DNA from: Ruminococcus albus AD2013
GTDB lineage: Bacteria > Bacillota > Clostridia > Oscillospirales > Ruminococcaceae
Length of the DNA: 64,000 nucleotides
NCBI RefSeq assembly: GCF_000526775.1
Contig: NZ_JAGS01000001.1
Location: 3,100,001-3,164,000, forward strand
Direction of reading: 5' to 3'
A model generated the notes under the pieces. That model had not been told where the DNA came from. It saw nothing but the letters and a program-made list of their open reading frames with translations, and made no database searches. Position numbers and translations under genes: made by a program. Numbering within the stretch: position 1 is the stretch's first letter; every line of letters starts with the position of its first letter. Shown here piece after piece: positions 33,173 through 42,209 of this stretch.

Positions 33173-34090
33173 TTACAATCCGTAAAACTCCCTGACTTTC
33201 AGTGTATCCTTGCCTATCTGCGTTTTCAGATCTTCGATACTGTCGAATCCTTTTTCGGGACGTATGAACTTGTCAAGAAGTATCTCTATTTCTTTTCCGT
33301 AAAGGTCGCCTGAAAAATCAAGGATGTAAGTTTCTGCCAGAGGTGCATCGTGAGCTTTCAGTGTAGGCTTAACACCGATGTTCGTCACACCGAACTTCTC
33401 TTCGTCTCCGATGATGACCCTTGTGGCGTATACCCCGAATTTCGGCATTATCTGCCCCTGTGGTATCACCTGATTTATCGTCGGGAAATTCCATTGTCTG
33501 CCTAACTGTCTGCCGTGTTCAACTACAAGTCTCAGCCCGAATATGTAACCCAGCAGTTCATTTGCCTGCTCTATCCTGCCCGAGCGTATGCACTCGCGTA
33601 TCACCGTCGAGCTCACTTCTTCGCCCTTGTAGCTCAGCTTGTCGCATACCCTGACATCTATGCCGTATATCCTGCCGTAAAGCTCCAGCGTGTTGCAGTC
33701 GCCCTCCGCCCCTTTACCGAAGCGGAAATCACTGCCGCATACCACAGCTTTGCAGCCCAGAAGTCCTACCAGTATATCCTTTACAAAATCCTCGGCGGAC
33801 ATACCTTTCAGCTCGTCAAAAGCAGGGGAGTATATAAGGTCTACTCCCATATTCTCGAAATGCCTGCGCTTTTCCTCGTCGCTGAGTATCATTTCTATCC
33901 TGCCGTCGTGACCCTTTGAAGTCACTGTGTCAGTCCTGAAAGTAAATACCGCTGACCTTACGCCCAGCTCTTCCGCCAGTGACAGCGCATTGTTTATGAC
34001 CAGCCTGTGCCCCCTGTGTACGCCGTCAAACAGCCCCAGCGCACAGACAGTTCCTTTTTCGGGCGAAAAGCCCCTGTCGATATCTTTCAA
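33173..34090 (-). CDS. ribF: Bifunctional riboflavin kinase / FAD synthetase
   Basis: A 305-residue enzyme making FMN from riboflavin and FAD from FMN. The N-terminal nucleotidyltransferase domain has ALGLFDGVHRGHR (HxGH-like) and SSTVIRECIRSG. The C-terminal kinase domain (about 180-305) has GHGR-like VEHGRQLGRQWNFPT and GVTNIGVKPT, LDFSGDLYG. The start is TTG at 34090 after GAGGAA; no in-frame ATG is suitable. It is the last gene of the long rimP operon, next to truB as in many Firmicutes. Confidence 0.93.
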   Translation of the reverse strand: MKDIDRGFSPEKGTVCALGLFDGVHRGHRLVINNALSLAEELGVRSAVFTFRTDTVTSKGHDGRIEMILSDEEKRRHFENMGVDLIYSPAFDELKGMSAEDFVKDILVGLLGCKAVVCGSDFRFGKGAEGDCNTLELYGRIYGIDVRVCDKLSYKGEEVSSTVIRECIRSGRIEQANELLGYIFGLRLVVEHGRQLGRQWNFPTINQVIPQGQIMPKFGVYATRVIIGDEEKFGVTNIGVKPTLKAHDAPLAETYILDFSGDLYGKEIEILLDKFIRPEKGFDSIEDLKTQIGKDTLKVREFYGL

Positions 34091-34107
34091 ATCAAATCAT
34101 TCCTCGA

Positions 34108-35007
34108 TCATACGAAAAAATTCTTGACGCTCCGAAATCCTCCGTCGGTCATTCTGCCAAGCCCTATAAATCCGCCGTCCGCACCGTATACACGGTAAAC
34201 AGACCCGTCCTCCGCGCCTGCCTGCTCTGCCCTCAGCTTGACACCGTTTTTGTAAAGTCCCGTGACTCTCTCATCAAGCTTCAGTGCAGGATAGACCTCA
34301 AAGCACTTATCGAGCCGTGTCAGCACGCTTTCAGCACCGCTCTCACCGACTATCCTTTGTATATCCTCTATACTCAGACATTCTTCCAGTGCCAGCCCCG
34401 CCGAGTATGTCCTCACCAGTGAGGTCATAGCCCCGCCGCAGCCCAGCATTTCGCCGATGTCGTTTATCAGCGTGCGGATATACGTGCCTTTTTCGCAAAG
34501 CACCGTCATGTGCCCCTCGCGGGACACCTCATCATAATCATCTATCACCATTGAAAGTACGGTTATCTCTCTGGCTTCGCGCTCGATGACCTTTCCCTCA
34601 CGCGCCAGCTCGTAAAGCTTTTTACCGTCAACTTTCACCGCCGAATACATGGGCGGCACCTGCATTATCTTTCCGATGAACTTTTCAGCTGCCGCTTTAA
34701 GTTCCTCAGCCGTCACAGGCCTGCCGTCCTCACTAAGTATCTTACCCGTGATATCCTGTGTGTCCGTAGTTATGCCTAACCTGAACCCCGCATGATACCC
34801 TTTTCTGACATCGGGCAGTATGTCGCAAGCCTTTGTGGCTTTTCCCACAAATACAGGCAGTACACCCTCCGCCATAGGGTCGAGAGTACCGCCGTGACCT
34901 ATCTTGCGGGTATGCAGTATGCCCCGCATTTTAGCCACCACATCGAATGATGTCCAGCCTGCGGGCTTGTATACCGCGATAACGCCGCTTATTTCCTGTC
35001 CTGTCAT
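34108..35007 (-). CDS. truB: tRNA pseudouridine(55) synthase TruB
   Basis: A 299-residue enzyme making pseudouridine 55 in the tRNA T-loop. Motifs: VYKPAGWTSFDVV, KIGHGGTLDPMAEGVLP with the catalytic Asp, and YELAREGKVIEREAR and KGTYIRTLINDIGE. A C-terminal PUA-like part follows. The start overlaps the nrnA stop (ATGA). It is in its standard place between nrnA and ribF. Confidence 0.95.
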   Translation of the reverse strand: MTGQEISGVIAVYKPAGWTSFDVVAKMRGILHTRKIGHGGTLDPMAEGVLPVFVGKATKACDILPDVRKGYHAGFRLGITTDTQDITGKILSEDGRPVTAEELKAAAEKFIGKIMQVPPMYSAVKVDGKKLYELAREGKVIEREAREITVLSMVIDDYDEVSREGHMTVLCEKGTYIRTLINDIGEMLGCGGAMTSLVRTYSAGLALEECLSIEDIQRIVGESGAESVLTRLDKCFEVYPALKLDERVTGLYKNGVKLRAEQAGAEDGSVYRVYGADGGFIGLGRMTDGGFRSVKNFFV

Positions 35008-35954
35008 ATCCCGAGTACCTGCTCTGCTTTTTCGATCAGCAAAGCCTTTACATATTCAAGGGAACCTCTTATCTCACAGCCCGCGGCACGTATGTGTCCG
35101 CCGCCGCCGAATAATCCGCAGAACGCCGAAGCGTCCATTTCTTCGGTAGTTCTCACCGATATCTTGTAGACATTCTTATGTCTCTGCTTTACTGTTATGC
35201 CGATGACTACGCCCTCAGCAGAAAGGGGTATCGAAGCCAGTCCGTCGAACTCCGCAGGGTCTGCACCGCATTTCTCCATAAGTTCCGTGGTTATGGTTAT
35301 CATTGCGCACTTATCGTTCAGGTAGTATTCCATACTGCCTGTAACAGCCTGCTCGACTTTCAGCCTGCCCTTGCTCTTCACATCGAACATCTTCCTGTTC
35401 ACGTTGGCAAAGTCAATATCGTAAGCCATAAGCTCAGCCGCCGCCATGTGGGTCTCGGGAGTTGTGTTCTCGTACTTGAAACAGCCTGTATCCGTAGCAA
35501 TTCCCGTGTACAGGCACTTAGCTGTGATGTCCCTCAGCTTCCTGCCCGATTCCTTGAATATCTTGTAGAAGATATGCGCCGCCGCGGCTGTCTGCCCCTC
35601 AACATGGGTCAGTTTAGCATAATGCTTGTTCGATATGTGATGGTCTATGCAAAGATCCACCATGCCCTCCTGCTGATATTTTGCAAGTCCGCTGCCCATC
35701 AGGGTAACGTCAGCAATGTCCACAGCTATTATGAACTCGGGCTCGAAATCCTGATCTTTGTACTCCGCGTACATAAAATCATACCTGTCAGGAAAACCAT
35801 CGGAGTTCACCACATTAGCCAGCTTGCCCATATCTCTCAGAAAATAGCACAGCCCGAAGCCGCTGCCCAGCGTATCACCGTCAGGGCTCTTGTGTGTCAA
35901 TATGAGAAATTTGTCATTTTCTTCAAATATCCTGTTTATCTCGCCGTATTCCAT
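35004..35954 (-). CDS. nrnA: DHH family phosphoesterase NrnA-like
   Basis: A 316-residue protein of the DHH/DHHA1 family. HKSPDGDTLGSG, the D in FIIAVDIADV, and CIDHHISN form the metal site (the DHH motif appears as IDHH). The C-terminal DHHA1 domain has the substrate-binding GGGGHIRAAGCEI. NrnA degrades oligoribonucleotides (nanoRNA) and 3'-phosphoadenosine 5'-phosphate. AAGGGG lies before the start, 21 bases after rbfA. Confidence 0.93.
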   Translation of the reverse strand: MEYGEINRIFEENDKFLILTHKSPDGDTLGSGFGLCYFLRDMGKLANVVNSDGFPDRYDFMYAEYKDQDFEPEFIIAVDIADVTLMGSGLAKYQQEGMVDLCIDHHISNKHYAKLTHVEGQTAAAAHIFYKIFKESGRKLRDITAKCLYTGIATDTGCFKYENTTPETHMAAAELMAYDIDFANVNRKMFDVKSKGRLKVEQAVTGSMEYYLNDKCAMITITTELMEKCGADPAEFDGLASIPLSAEGVVIGITVKQRHKNVYKISVRTTEEMDASAFCGLFGGGGHIRAAGCEIRGSLEYVKALLIEKAEQVLGI

Positions 35955-35975
35955 ACAATAGCCCCTTCTATACGA

Positions 35976-36365
35976 TCAGTCCTCAGCGGACTCGTCCTCT
36001 TCATTTTCGGAACTTTCTTCCTTTACCAGCTCTCTGAGCTTTTTGGTTATAGCCGCCGAATGCTCTATCGAATCATCAGCCACAAATTTCAGCTCGGGAC
36101 ACTTTTTCAGACCAAGCACATTTGATATCTCCCTTTTGAGATACCCCGTAGCCGATTCAAAGCCCTTTACAGCCTTTTTGGCTTCCTCAAGCCCTCTGAA
36201 ACTGGAAATATATACCTTGCAGAAAGAGCCGTCCCTTGCCACATCGCAGCGTACAACTGTCAGGAACTCTCCTCCGTTTATCCTCGGGTCTTTCAGGTCT
36301 GCCATCTTTCCCGAGATTATACGTCTTATATCCTCGGACATACGTCCTGCCTTGTGTGATGCCAT
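35976..36365 (-). CDS. rbfA: Ribosome-binding factor A
   Basis: A 129-residue KH-like protein that helps mature the 30S subunit at the 16S 5' helix. It is recognised by RMSEDIRRIISGKMADLKDPR at the N-terminus, and CKVYISSF and RCPELKFVADDSIEH-type sequence further on, with a highly acidic tail (about 112-129). The length is normal. It lies in the translation operon, downstream of the inserted GNAT gene. Confidence 0.94.
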   Translation of the reverse strand: MASHKAGRMSEDIRRIISGKMADLKDPRINGGEFLTVVRCDVARDGSFCKVYISSFRGLEEAKKAVKGFESATGYLKREISNVLGLKKCPELKFVADDSIEHSAAITKKLRELVKEESSENEEDESAED

Positions 36366-36393
36366 TTATATAGCTCCTTCCTTATTTTATCTT

Positions 36394-36849
36394 TTACAGC
36401 CACATATCCATAGCCGCGCCGTCATGTTCGTTCGGTCTGCTTTTAAAGCCGAAAGGCTCGTAAAAGCTTTCTCTGCCGAGATTTGCCATCAGATGTATCT
36501 TTATCTGCCAGCCCTCTTTTTTCTCACTGCGGAGCTTTTCAACAAGCCGCCCCACCATCTGCGAAGCCAGCCCGTTGTGACGGCATTTCTCCGTCACCAT
36601 CACCTCAGCGAGATACGCCACATAGCCGCCGTCCCAGAGAAGCCTTACAAACCCGACAGCTTCGTCATCAAGCATCGCCGCTATGACCGCATAGCTGTTG
36701 TCAAGTCCCGCCTGCGCCTGTTCGGGAGCAATGCTTTTCCAGCCTACTTCCTCACGCAGACGCAGATAGTCCTCAACATTCAGTTTATTCGTAAATTCAA
36801 ACTTAGTATCGTTCATTTCGTTTATCAAGATCTTTCGACCCGCCGTCAC
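36394..36849 (-). CDS. GNAT family N-acetyltransferase
   Basis: About 140-151 residues with a GNAT fold: YVAYLAEVMVTEKCRHNGLASQMVGRLVEKL holds motif A, with the acetyl-CoA loop appearing as RHNGLAS, and ESFYEPFGF is motif B. Two starts are possible: GTG 36849 with AAAGGA upstream, or ATG 36816 with a weak site. The family start MNDTKFEF favours the second. The gene is inserted between infB and rbfA, an unusual place, and its acceptor substrate is unknown. Confidence 0.82.
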   Translation of the reverse strand: MTAGRKILINEMNDTKFEFTNKLNVEDYLRLREEVGWKSIAPEQAQAGLDNSYAVIAAMLDDEAVGFVRLLWDGGYVAYLAEVMVTEKCRHNGLASQMVGRLVEKLRSEKKEGWQIKIHLMANLGRESFYEPFGFKSRPNEHDGAAMDMWL

Positions 36850-36909
36850 GCCATACTATCCTTTATAGCTTTCCGATAATAGGCGGAAACGAGCCGCCCG
36901 CCCGAGGGC

Positions 36910-39462
36910 TTAGTCGCGGTACTCTTCCATGATGTATCCCTCGAAGATGTCGCCTTCCTTGATATCGGAGAACTTCTCCAGAGTGATACCGCACTCGAAG
37001 CCTTCGCTGACTTCCTTAGCATCGTCCTTGAAACGCTTCAGGGAGCTCATCTTGTCATCAGCCACGATTATACCGTCACGAACAACTCTGATAAGGTCGT
37101 TTCTGCCGATTTTGCCGTCCAGTACGTAACAGCCCGCAACAGTACCAACAGAGCTGATCTTGTATACCTGTCTTACCTCAACACGAGCAGTCTCAACTTC
37201 TCTGTACTTAGGTGCAAGCATACCCTTCATAGCGTCGGTGATCTCTTCGATAGCATCGTAGATTATACGGTACAGTCTTATCTCGACACCGTCCTGCTCG
37301 GCGTTTGCCTTTGCAACAGGGTCGGGACGAACGTTGAATCCGACGATGATAGCGTTGGATGCATTAGCAAGCATAACGTCGCTCTCGTTTACCGCACCAA
37401 CAGCGCCGTGGATAACTCTTACTCTTACCTCTTCGTTGGATATCTTTTCCAGAGACTGTCTTACAGCTTCCACAGAACCCTGTACGTCTGCCTTTACGAT
37501 GATAGGCAGTTCTTTCATCTCGCCCTCGGATATCTGCGAGAACAGATTGTCCAGTGTTACCTTCTGGAACTTCTTGAACTCGTCTTCCTTAGCCTCGTGC
37601 TTACGCTGCTCTACCAGTTCTCTTGCCAGCTTCTCGTCCTCAACTGCGTTGAAGGTCTCACCTGCGGTAGGAACTTCGCCCAGACCTGTTATCTCAACAG
37701 GTGTGGAAGGACCTGCCTCGGTGATAGGTCTGCCGCGGTAATCTGTCATGGTTCTTACTCTGCCGACAGATGTGCCTGCGATGATAACATCACCTGCATG
37801 GAGAGTACCGTTCTGTACCAGCAGTGTTGCAACAGGACCCTTGCCCTTGTCAAGGCGTGCTTCGATAACAGCACCCTTAGCAAGTCTGTTGGGGTTAGCT
37901 TTAAGCTCCTTGACTTCTGCTACCAGCAGTACGTTCTCAAGCAGTTCATCGATGCCCATGCCTGTCTTTGCAGATACGGGAACTGCGATAACGTCACCGC
38001 CCCATTCTTCAACGACCAGTTCATGTTCTGTCAGCTGCTGCTTTACTCTGTCAGGGTCAGCACCCTCTTTATCCATCTTGTTTATAGCAACTATAACGGA
38101 TACTCCCGCTGCCTTTGCGTGGTTTATAGACTCTACTGTCTGGGGCATGATACCGTCATCAGCCGCAACAACGAGTATAGCTATATCGGTGATGTTCGCA
38201 CCTCTCGCTCTCATGGAAGTGAAAGCTTCGTGGCCGGGGGTGTCCAGGAATGTTATCTTCTGTCCGTTGCACTTTACCTGGTAAGCACCGATATGCTGTG
38301 TGATACCGCCTGCTTCGCCCTCTGCAACGTTAGCGTTTCTTATTCTGTCGAGTATGGAAGTCTTACCGTGATCGACGTGACCCATAACTACAACTACGGG
38401 GCAGCGGTCTTCAAGGCTCTCGGGAGCGTCAGCTTCGTCTTCGATAAGTCTTTCCTCGATGGTGATGTGTACTTCCTTCTCGACCTTTGCACCCAGCTCC
38501 TCTGCTACCAGTGAAGCAGTATCAAAGTCGACCACCTCGTTGATGGATGCGAATACGCCCAGTGCCATCAGCTTCTTGATAACTTCGGTAGCAGTTACTT
38601 TCAGTCTGCTTGCCAGTTCGGATACTACGATCTCGTCGGGTATCATAACCTTCAGCTGCTGCTTTCTTGCCTTTTCAAGAGCCAGTCTGTTCAGCTTATC
38701 CTGCTCTGTCTCCTTCTTGTGAGAATGCTGCTGCTTCTTGTACTGCTGAGACTTCTGTGTGATCTTCTGCTTCTTGCGGAAGTTGTCGTTCTTGTTGCCC
38801 TGCTTGCTGGTAGCCATATTGTCGTACTTCTCGTTGTACTTGTCCAGCTCGATGTAGCTTCCGCGTGTATCGACAGTTCTTCTCTTGCCGTCGGAATGAT
38901 CGTCGGTGCTCTCCGATACAGTATAGCCCTTGCTGTCATCGCTGCCGAAGGAGCTTCCGCCTCCCAGCTGCATTTTCACGCCGTGATCCTGCTTCTTGGC
39001 TTCCTTCTTTTCCTTCTTCTTTTCGGGCTTCTTCTCGGGCTTGGGCTCAGGCTTCTTTTCCTCTGCCTTGGGCTCTTCTTTCTTTACCTCGGGCTTCTTT
39101 TCTTCAGCCTTGACCTCAGGCTTCTTCTCTTCGGCCTTGGGTTCAGCTTTCTTTTCCTCAGCCTTGGGTTCGGGCTTCTTCTCGGTCTTGGGTTCTGCCT
39201 TCTTTTCAGCCTTCTTGGGCTTGGGTTCCTCGGCAGGCTTTACAGTGTTTGCAAAGTATGCGTCAAAATTCTCCACCTGATTGTTCTGGGTGAAGTATTC
39301 AAATACATAGCTCACCTCTTCGGGTGAAAGTGCAGCCTGTGTCTTTCTGGAAACTCCGTCCAGCTTTTCAAGACACTCTATAATATCATTGTTGCCGAGA
39401 GCCAGGCTCTTGGCGAGGTCATTAAGTTTTATCTTCTTAGTTGCTTTCGTACTCATAGGCAA
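36910..39462 (-). CDS. infB: Translation initiation factor IF-2
   Basis: An 850-residue GTPase that brings initiator tRNA to the 30S subunit. The N-terminal IF2_N helix (KIKLNDLAKSLAL) is followed by a very charged linker (about 75-165) made of repeated EPKAEEKKPE units. The second IF2_N domain and the G domain follow (GHVDHGKT, DTPGHEAF, NKMDK near 360-480), then domains II-IV. A TTG at 39462 is seven bases after AGGAGG and is my choice; an ATG at 39456 lies thirteen bases away. It is central in the operon. Confidence 0.95.
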   Translation of the reverse strand: MPMSTKATKKIKLNDLAKSLALGNNDIIECLEKLDGVSRKTQAALSPEEVSYVFEYFTQNNQVENFDAYFANTVKPAEEPKPKKAEKKAEPKTEKKPEPKAEEKKAEPKAEEKKPEVKAEEKKPEVKKEEPKAEEKKPEPKPEKKPEKKKEKKEAKKQDHGVKMQLGGGSSFGSDDSKGYTVSESTDDHSDGKRRTVDTRGSYIELDKYNEKYDNMATSKQGNKNDNFRKKQKITQKSQQYKKQQHSHKKETEQDKLNRLALEKARKQQLKVMIPDEIVVSELASRLKVTATEVIKKLMALGVFASINEVVDFDTASLVAEELGAKVEKEVHITIEERLIEDEADAPESLEDRCPVVVVMGHVDHGKTSILDRIRNANVAEGEAGGITQHIGAYQVKCNGQKITFLDTPGHEAFTSMRARGANITDIAILVVAADDGIMPQTVESINHAKAAGVSVIVAINKMDKEGADPDRVKQQLTEHELVVEEWGGDVIAVPVSAKTGMGIDELLENVLLVAEVKELKANPNRLAKGAVIEARLDKGKGPVATLLVQNGTLHAGDVIIAGTSVGRVRTMTDYRGRPITEAGPSTPVEITGLGEVPTAGETFNAVEDEKLARELVEQRKHEAKEDEFKKFQKVTLDNLFSQISEGEMKELPIIVKADVQGSVEAVRQSLEKISNEEVRVRVIHGAVGAVNESDVMLANASNAIIVGFNVRPDPVAKANAEQDGVEIRLYRIIYDAIEEITDAMKGMLAPKYREVETARVEVRQVYKISSVGTVAGCYVLDGKIGRNDLIRVVRDGIIVADDKMSSLKRFKDDAKEVSEGFECGITLEKFSDIKEGDIFEGYIMEEYRD

Positions 39463-39570
39463 TAAATATCCTCCTTCTGTTTACGATGAACATATTTTTT
39501 CTTCATCGGCTCATCCCCATCGGGAAAGCCTGTTATTATTCCGTTTGTTTTATATCAGTGTCAGAACACC

Positions 39571-39903
39571 TTAAATACCGAACTCGTCCTTGTCGATGAT
39601 GACTTCTTCAAGTCCCTTGGCACAGCTCTTTGCGAAACCTGCATCGATCATCGCTACAACGCCCACGCGCTTGCCGAGCCCCAGGGCTACCTCGTCCATG
39701 TTCATGCCCAGGGCGTAAAGCTTCACATCGTACTTTGCACAGGTGTATCTTACCTCTTTCAGCGATTTCTCCGATATGTCCGCCGCTGTGAATACCGCTT
39801 TCGCATTTCCCACAGAACAGGCATCCTTTACCATGTCCATGCCCATAACGAGCTTGCCTGCTTTGCGGCTCATGGAAAGTATTCCCGATTTATTACTGCT
39901 CAT
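39571..39903 (-). CDS. L7Ae-family ribosomal protein YlxQ-like
   Basis: A 110-residue RNA-binding protein of the L7Ae/L30e/YlxQ family: GILSMSRKAGKLVMGMD at the N-terminus, AVFTAADISEKS and a C-terminal helix. These proteins bind kink-turn RNA; the exact role of YlxQ is not settled. It overlaps the rnpM gene by 11 bases and is in its normal place upstream of infB. Confidence 0.92.
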   Translation of the reverse strand: MSSNKSGILSMSRKAGKLVMGMDMVKDACSVGNAKAVFTAADISEKSLKEVRYTCAKYDVKLYALGMNMDEVALGLGKRVGVVAMIDAGFAKSCAKGLEEVIIDKDEFGI

Positions 39904-40171
39904 CGCCGCTCAGCTCCTTTTCCATTGAATCATATAACTCATCATCTATCCTGCACGCAAAACTCTTTTCCAGTCGTCTTGCCTTGCGTGCCTTTTTCAG
40001 ACATTCAGCGTCTGCACATATATATGCGCCTCTGCCCGCCTTTTTTCCTGTCAGGTCAAGGCTTATCTCGCCCTCTTTTGAACGCACCACCCTGACAAGC
40101 TCTTTCTTCGGCTTCATCTCGCCGCAGCCGAGACACATTCTCATCGGTATCTTCTTCGGCTTTACAGGCAT
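39893..40171 (-). CDS. rnpM: YlxR/RnpM family RNA-binding protein (DUF448)
   Basis: A 92-residue protein with RMCLGCGEMKPKKELVRVV, LTGKKAGRGAYIC and CLKKARKARRLEKSF, the YlxR (DUF448) pattern. In Bacillus this protein modulates RNase P, hence the name RnpM. GAGGAAG lies seven bases before the ATG at 40171; the longer frame overlaps nusA. It is in its standard place between nusA and ylxQ. Confidence 0.92.
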   Translation of the reverse strand: MPVKPKKIPMRMCLGCGEMKPKKELVRVVRSKEGEISLDLTGKKAGRGAYICADAECLKKARKARRLEKSFACRIDDELYDSMEKELSGDEQ

Positions 40172-40172
40172 C

Positions 40173-41291
40173 TTATTCTTCCTCAGTCTCCGCACTCTCG
40201 GGAGCGTTCTCGGGAACGATGTCTATCTTGTAGCCTGTAAGACCCGCAGCCAGCTTAGCGTTCTGACCCTTGTTGCCTATGGCAAGTGAGAACTGATTGT
40301 TAGGTACGATAACGCGGCACTTCTTGATAACTCTCTCGAATTCCTTTTCTTCGCCCTTATGCTCGATCTTTACCTCGGGCTCCAGCAGTTCAACACTGAG
40401 AACCTCGGCAGGTGCCAGCGCCTTAGCGATGAATTCTGCTTCGTCCTCTACCCAGTTGATAACATCTATCTTCTCGCCCTTGAGTTCCTGTACAACAGCG
40501 GAGATTCTGGACTTCTTGGGACCTATGCAGGCGCCCACAGCGTCAACGTTCTTATCCTTGGACCATACAGCGATTTTGCTTCTTACGCCCTCTGTTCTGG
40601 ATATGGACTTTATCTCAACGGTGCCGTCAGCTATCTCGGGAACTTCCAGCTCAAACAGTCTCTTTACCAGATCCTTGTGAGTTCTCGAAAGCTTTACAAC
40701 AGGCTGTCTCTTCTCGCCGCCGCCGAGGCTTACGATGTATACCTTGATCTTGTCGCCCTCTTTGAGTATCTCGCCGGGTATCTGCTCACTGCGGTAGAAG
40801 TAATGCTCGTTCTTGTCAATGGTGATGACAGCATTGCCAGTAGCGGGCTCAACCTTCTGTACCGTAGCGGTAACTATCTCGTGTTCCTTGTCCTTGTACT
40901 GCTCTATCAGCTTGTTTCTCTCGAAATCCTTGATATCGTGCTTGATGGACTGCTTTGCGAACTGTGCCGCAACTCTGCCTATCTTAGCGGGGTTGACAGG
41001 TATCTCTACCCAGTCGCCCACCTTGATGGAAGGATCGTAGGTCTGTGCTTCACCGATGTATATCTCGTTAGCGGGGTCGTCTACGAACATTACCTTCATA
41101 ACTTCCTTGAGTATGCACATCTCCAGCTTGCCTGTCTCGGGCTCGATATCAACTCTTATATGCTCGCTCTCGGGATTTTCCTTCTTTATTGCCTTGATTA
41201 TGCCTTCTCTGATCTTTTCGATAAGTACGTCCTTGTCGATCTCGTTCTCGTTGACCAGATCTGTCAGTGCATTAAAAAACTGCTCGTTCAT
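40173..41291 (-). CDS. nusA: Transcription termination/antitermination factor NusA
   Basis: A 372-residue protein with an N-terminal RNA polymerase-binding domain (1-125), an S1 domain (about 130-200) and two KH domains (about 205-350; GACIGPKKSRI and AIGNKGQNAKLAAGLTG). It lacks the acidic repeats of E. coli NusA, as usual in Firmicutes. GAGAGGAA precedes the start. NusA causes pausing and stimulates termination, and in Bacillus it controls its own operon through the leader; a candidate element lies at 42086-42128. Confidence 0.96.
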   Translation of the reverse strand: MNEQFFNALTDLVNENEIDKDVLIEKIREGIIKAIKKENPESEHIRVDIEPETGKLEMCILKEVMKVMFVDDPANEIYIGEAQTYDPSIKVGDWVEIPVNPAKIGRVAAQFAKQSIKHDIKDFERNKLIEQYKDKEHEIVTATVQKVEPATGNAVITIDKNEHYFYRSEQIPGEILKEGDKIKVYIVSLGGGEKRQPVVKLSRTHKDLVKRLFELEVPEIADGTVEIKSISRTEGVRSKIAVWSKDKNVDAVGACIGPKKSRISAVVQELKGEKIDVINWVEDEAEFIAKALAPAEVLSVELLEPEVKIEHKGEEKEFERVIKKCRVIVPNNQFSLAIGNKGQNAKLAAGLTGYKIDIVPENAPESAETEEE

Positions 41292-41376
41292 CTTTTATGA
41301 CCATTCCTCTCTGAAAATACTTCTCAAACTATCAATAATGCTTTTTTGCGTGCTTAAAACCTGTATGTCGCGGTTA

Positions 41377-41922
41377 TCAATCAAACTTAGCTCCTGCCAG
41401 CTCCTCTTCAAGGTCGCCGTCATCATAGAGCTTTACAAATGCGCAGTCGTTAAGGCTGAACTGTACGTTCGCTACGCCGTCGCCGTTCTCGTCCAGTGTC
41501 TGACAGGCTATAAGCTTTTCTTCCTCGTCATAGCCCACCAGTCCCACGATGAACTCGCGCTCACCGTTCTCATCGGGACGTATCAGCCTTACTCTTACAA
41601 CATCGCCTATACATACCTCAAAGTGTATCGGCTTTCTCAGCTCTCTTCCCAGTCCGGGGCTGCCGCATTCAAATACATAGCTCTGCGGGATAGGGTCTGC
41701 TTCATCGAGTATCTTGTTGAAAGGTCTCGTGAAATTCTCGCAGTCCTCCATTGTCACGCCGCCGTCTTTGTCGATAAGTACCCTCAGATACCAGGTAGCG
41801 CCCTCCTTCTCGAACCTGACGTCCCAGAGGAAAAGCCCCAGCTCGTCCGCCAGCGGCTGAGCCAGCTCGGCTACGAGGTCCGCCGTACTCTTTTTTGAGC
41901 TTCCGCCCTTGCCTTTACTCAA
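41377..41922 (-). CDS. rimP: Ribosome maturation factor RimP
   Basis: A 181-residue protein needed for 30S maturation: LVAELAQPLADELGLFLWDVRFEKEG, LRVLIDKDGGVTMEDCENFTRPF and VFECGSPGLGREL are the usual RimP motifs, then an Sm-like C-terminal domain. The start is TTG at 41922 with AGGGAGG nine bases upstream. A small open frame in the leader ends at its start (TTGA). It is the first gene of the operon. Confidence 0.93.
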   Translation of the reverse strand: MSKGKGGSSKKSTADLVAELAQPLADELGLFLWDVRFEKEGATWYLRVLIDKDGGVTMEDCENFTRPFNKILDEADPIPQSYVFECGSPGLGRELRKPIHFEVCIGDVVRVRLIRPDENGEREFIVGLVGYDEEEKLIACQTLDENGDGVANVQFSLNDCAFVKLYDDGDLEEELAGAKFD

Positions 41923-42085
41923 ATCATCAGCCCTCCCTGTGATATTCGCATCTGTTCCGATACCGCCAAAGCTGTACCCGAAGTCACGATACTTATGCAG
42001 AAACGCCGTCTGAATGCGCTGCTCTGCTCCGATATCACCGACTCTGCACAGCCCTCGGCCATACCCGTACCGATGCGATTATAGT

Positions 42086-42128
42086 CCATACAAACACAAA
42101 AGACCGTGAATTTTAAATTCCGGTCTTT
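42086..42128 (-). promoter_or_regulatory. Attenuator-like hairpin in the rimP-nusA leader
   Basis: On the minus strand AAAGACCG (42121-42128) pairs with CGGTCTTT (42099-42106), continued inward by GAATT/AATTC with a bulged A, and is followed by UUUUGUGUUUGU. The broken U-run makes it a weak intrinsic terminator, the type that depends on NusA. It lies just after the promoter and about 170 bases before rimP. Confidence 0.65.
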
Positions 42129-42147
42129 CGTCAAGCCTATTGCATAT

Positions 42148-42176
42148 ATTATATCATAAATAGTACAGCTTTGCAA
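42148..42176 (-). promoter_or_regulatory. Promoter of the rimP-nusA-infB operon
   Basis: Minus strand TTGCAA (42171-42176), 17-base spacer, TATAAT (42148-42153). It gives a leader of about 220 bases. Confidence 0.82.
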
Positions 42177-42209
42177 GAGATGTCCGGAATATTAACAGGA
42201 AATTTACAA

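Noticed and set aside
35178..36125. Plus-strand open frame of 315 codons opposite nrnA and rbfA
   Set aside because: It crosses two well-supported genes and has no recognisable motifs.
37408..38514. Plus-strand open frame of 368 codons opposite infB
   Set aside because: Complement of a highly conserved GTPase; it has no start signal and the translated sequence is Cys/Tyr-rich noise.
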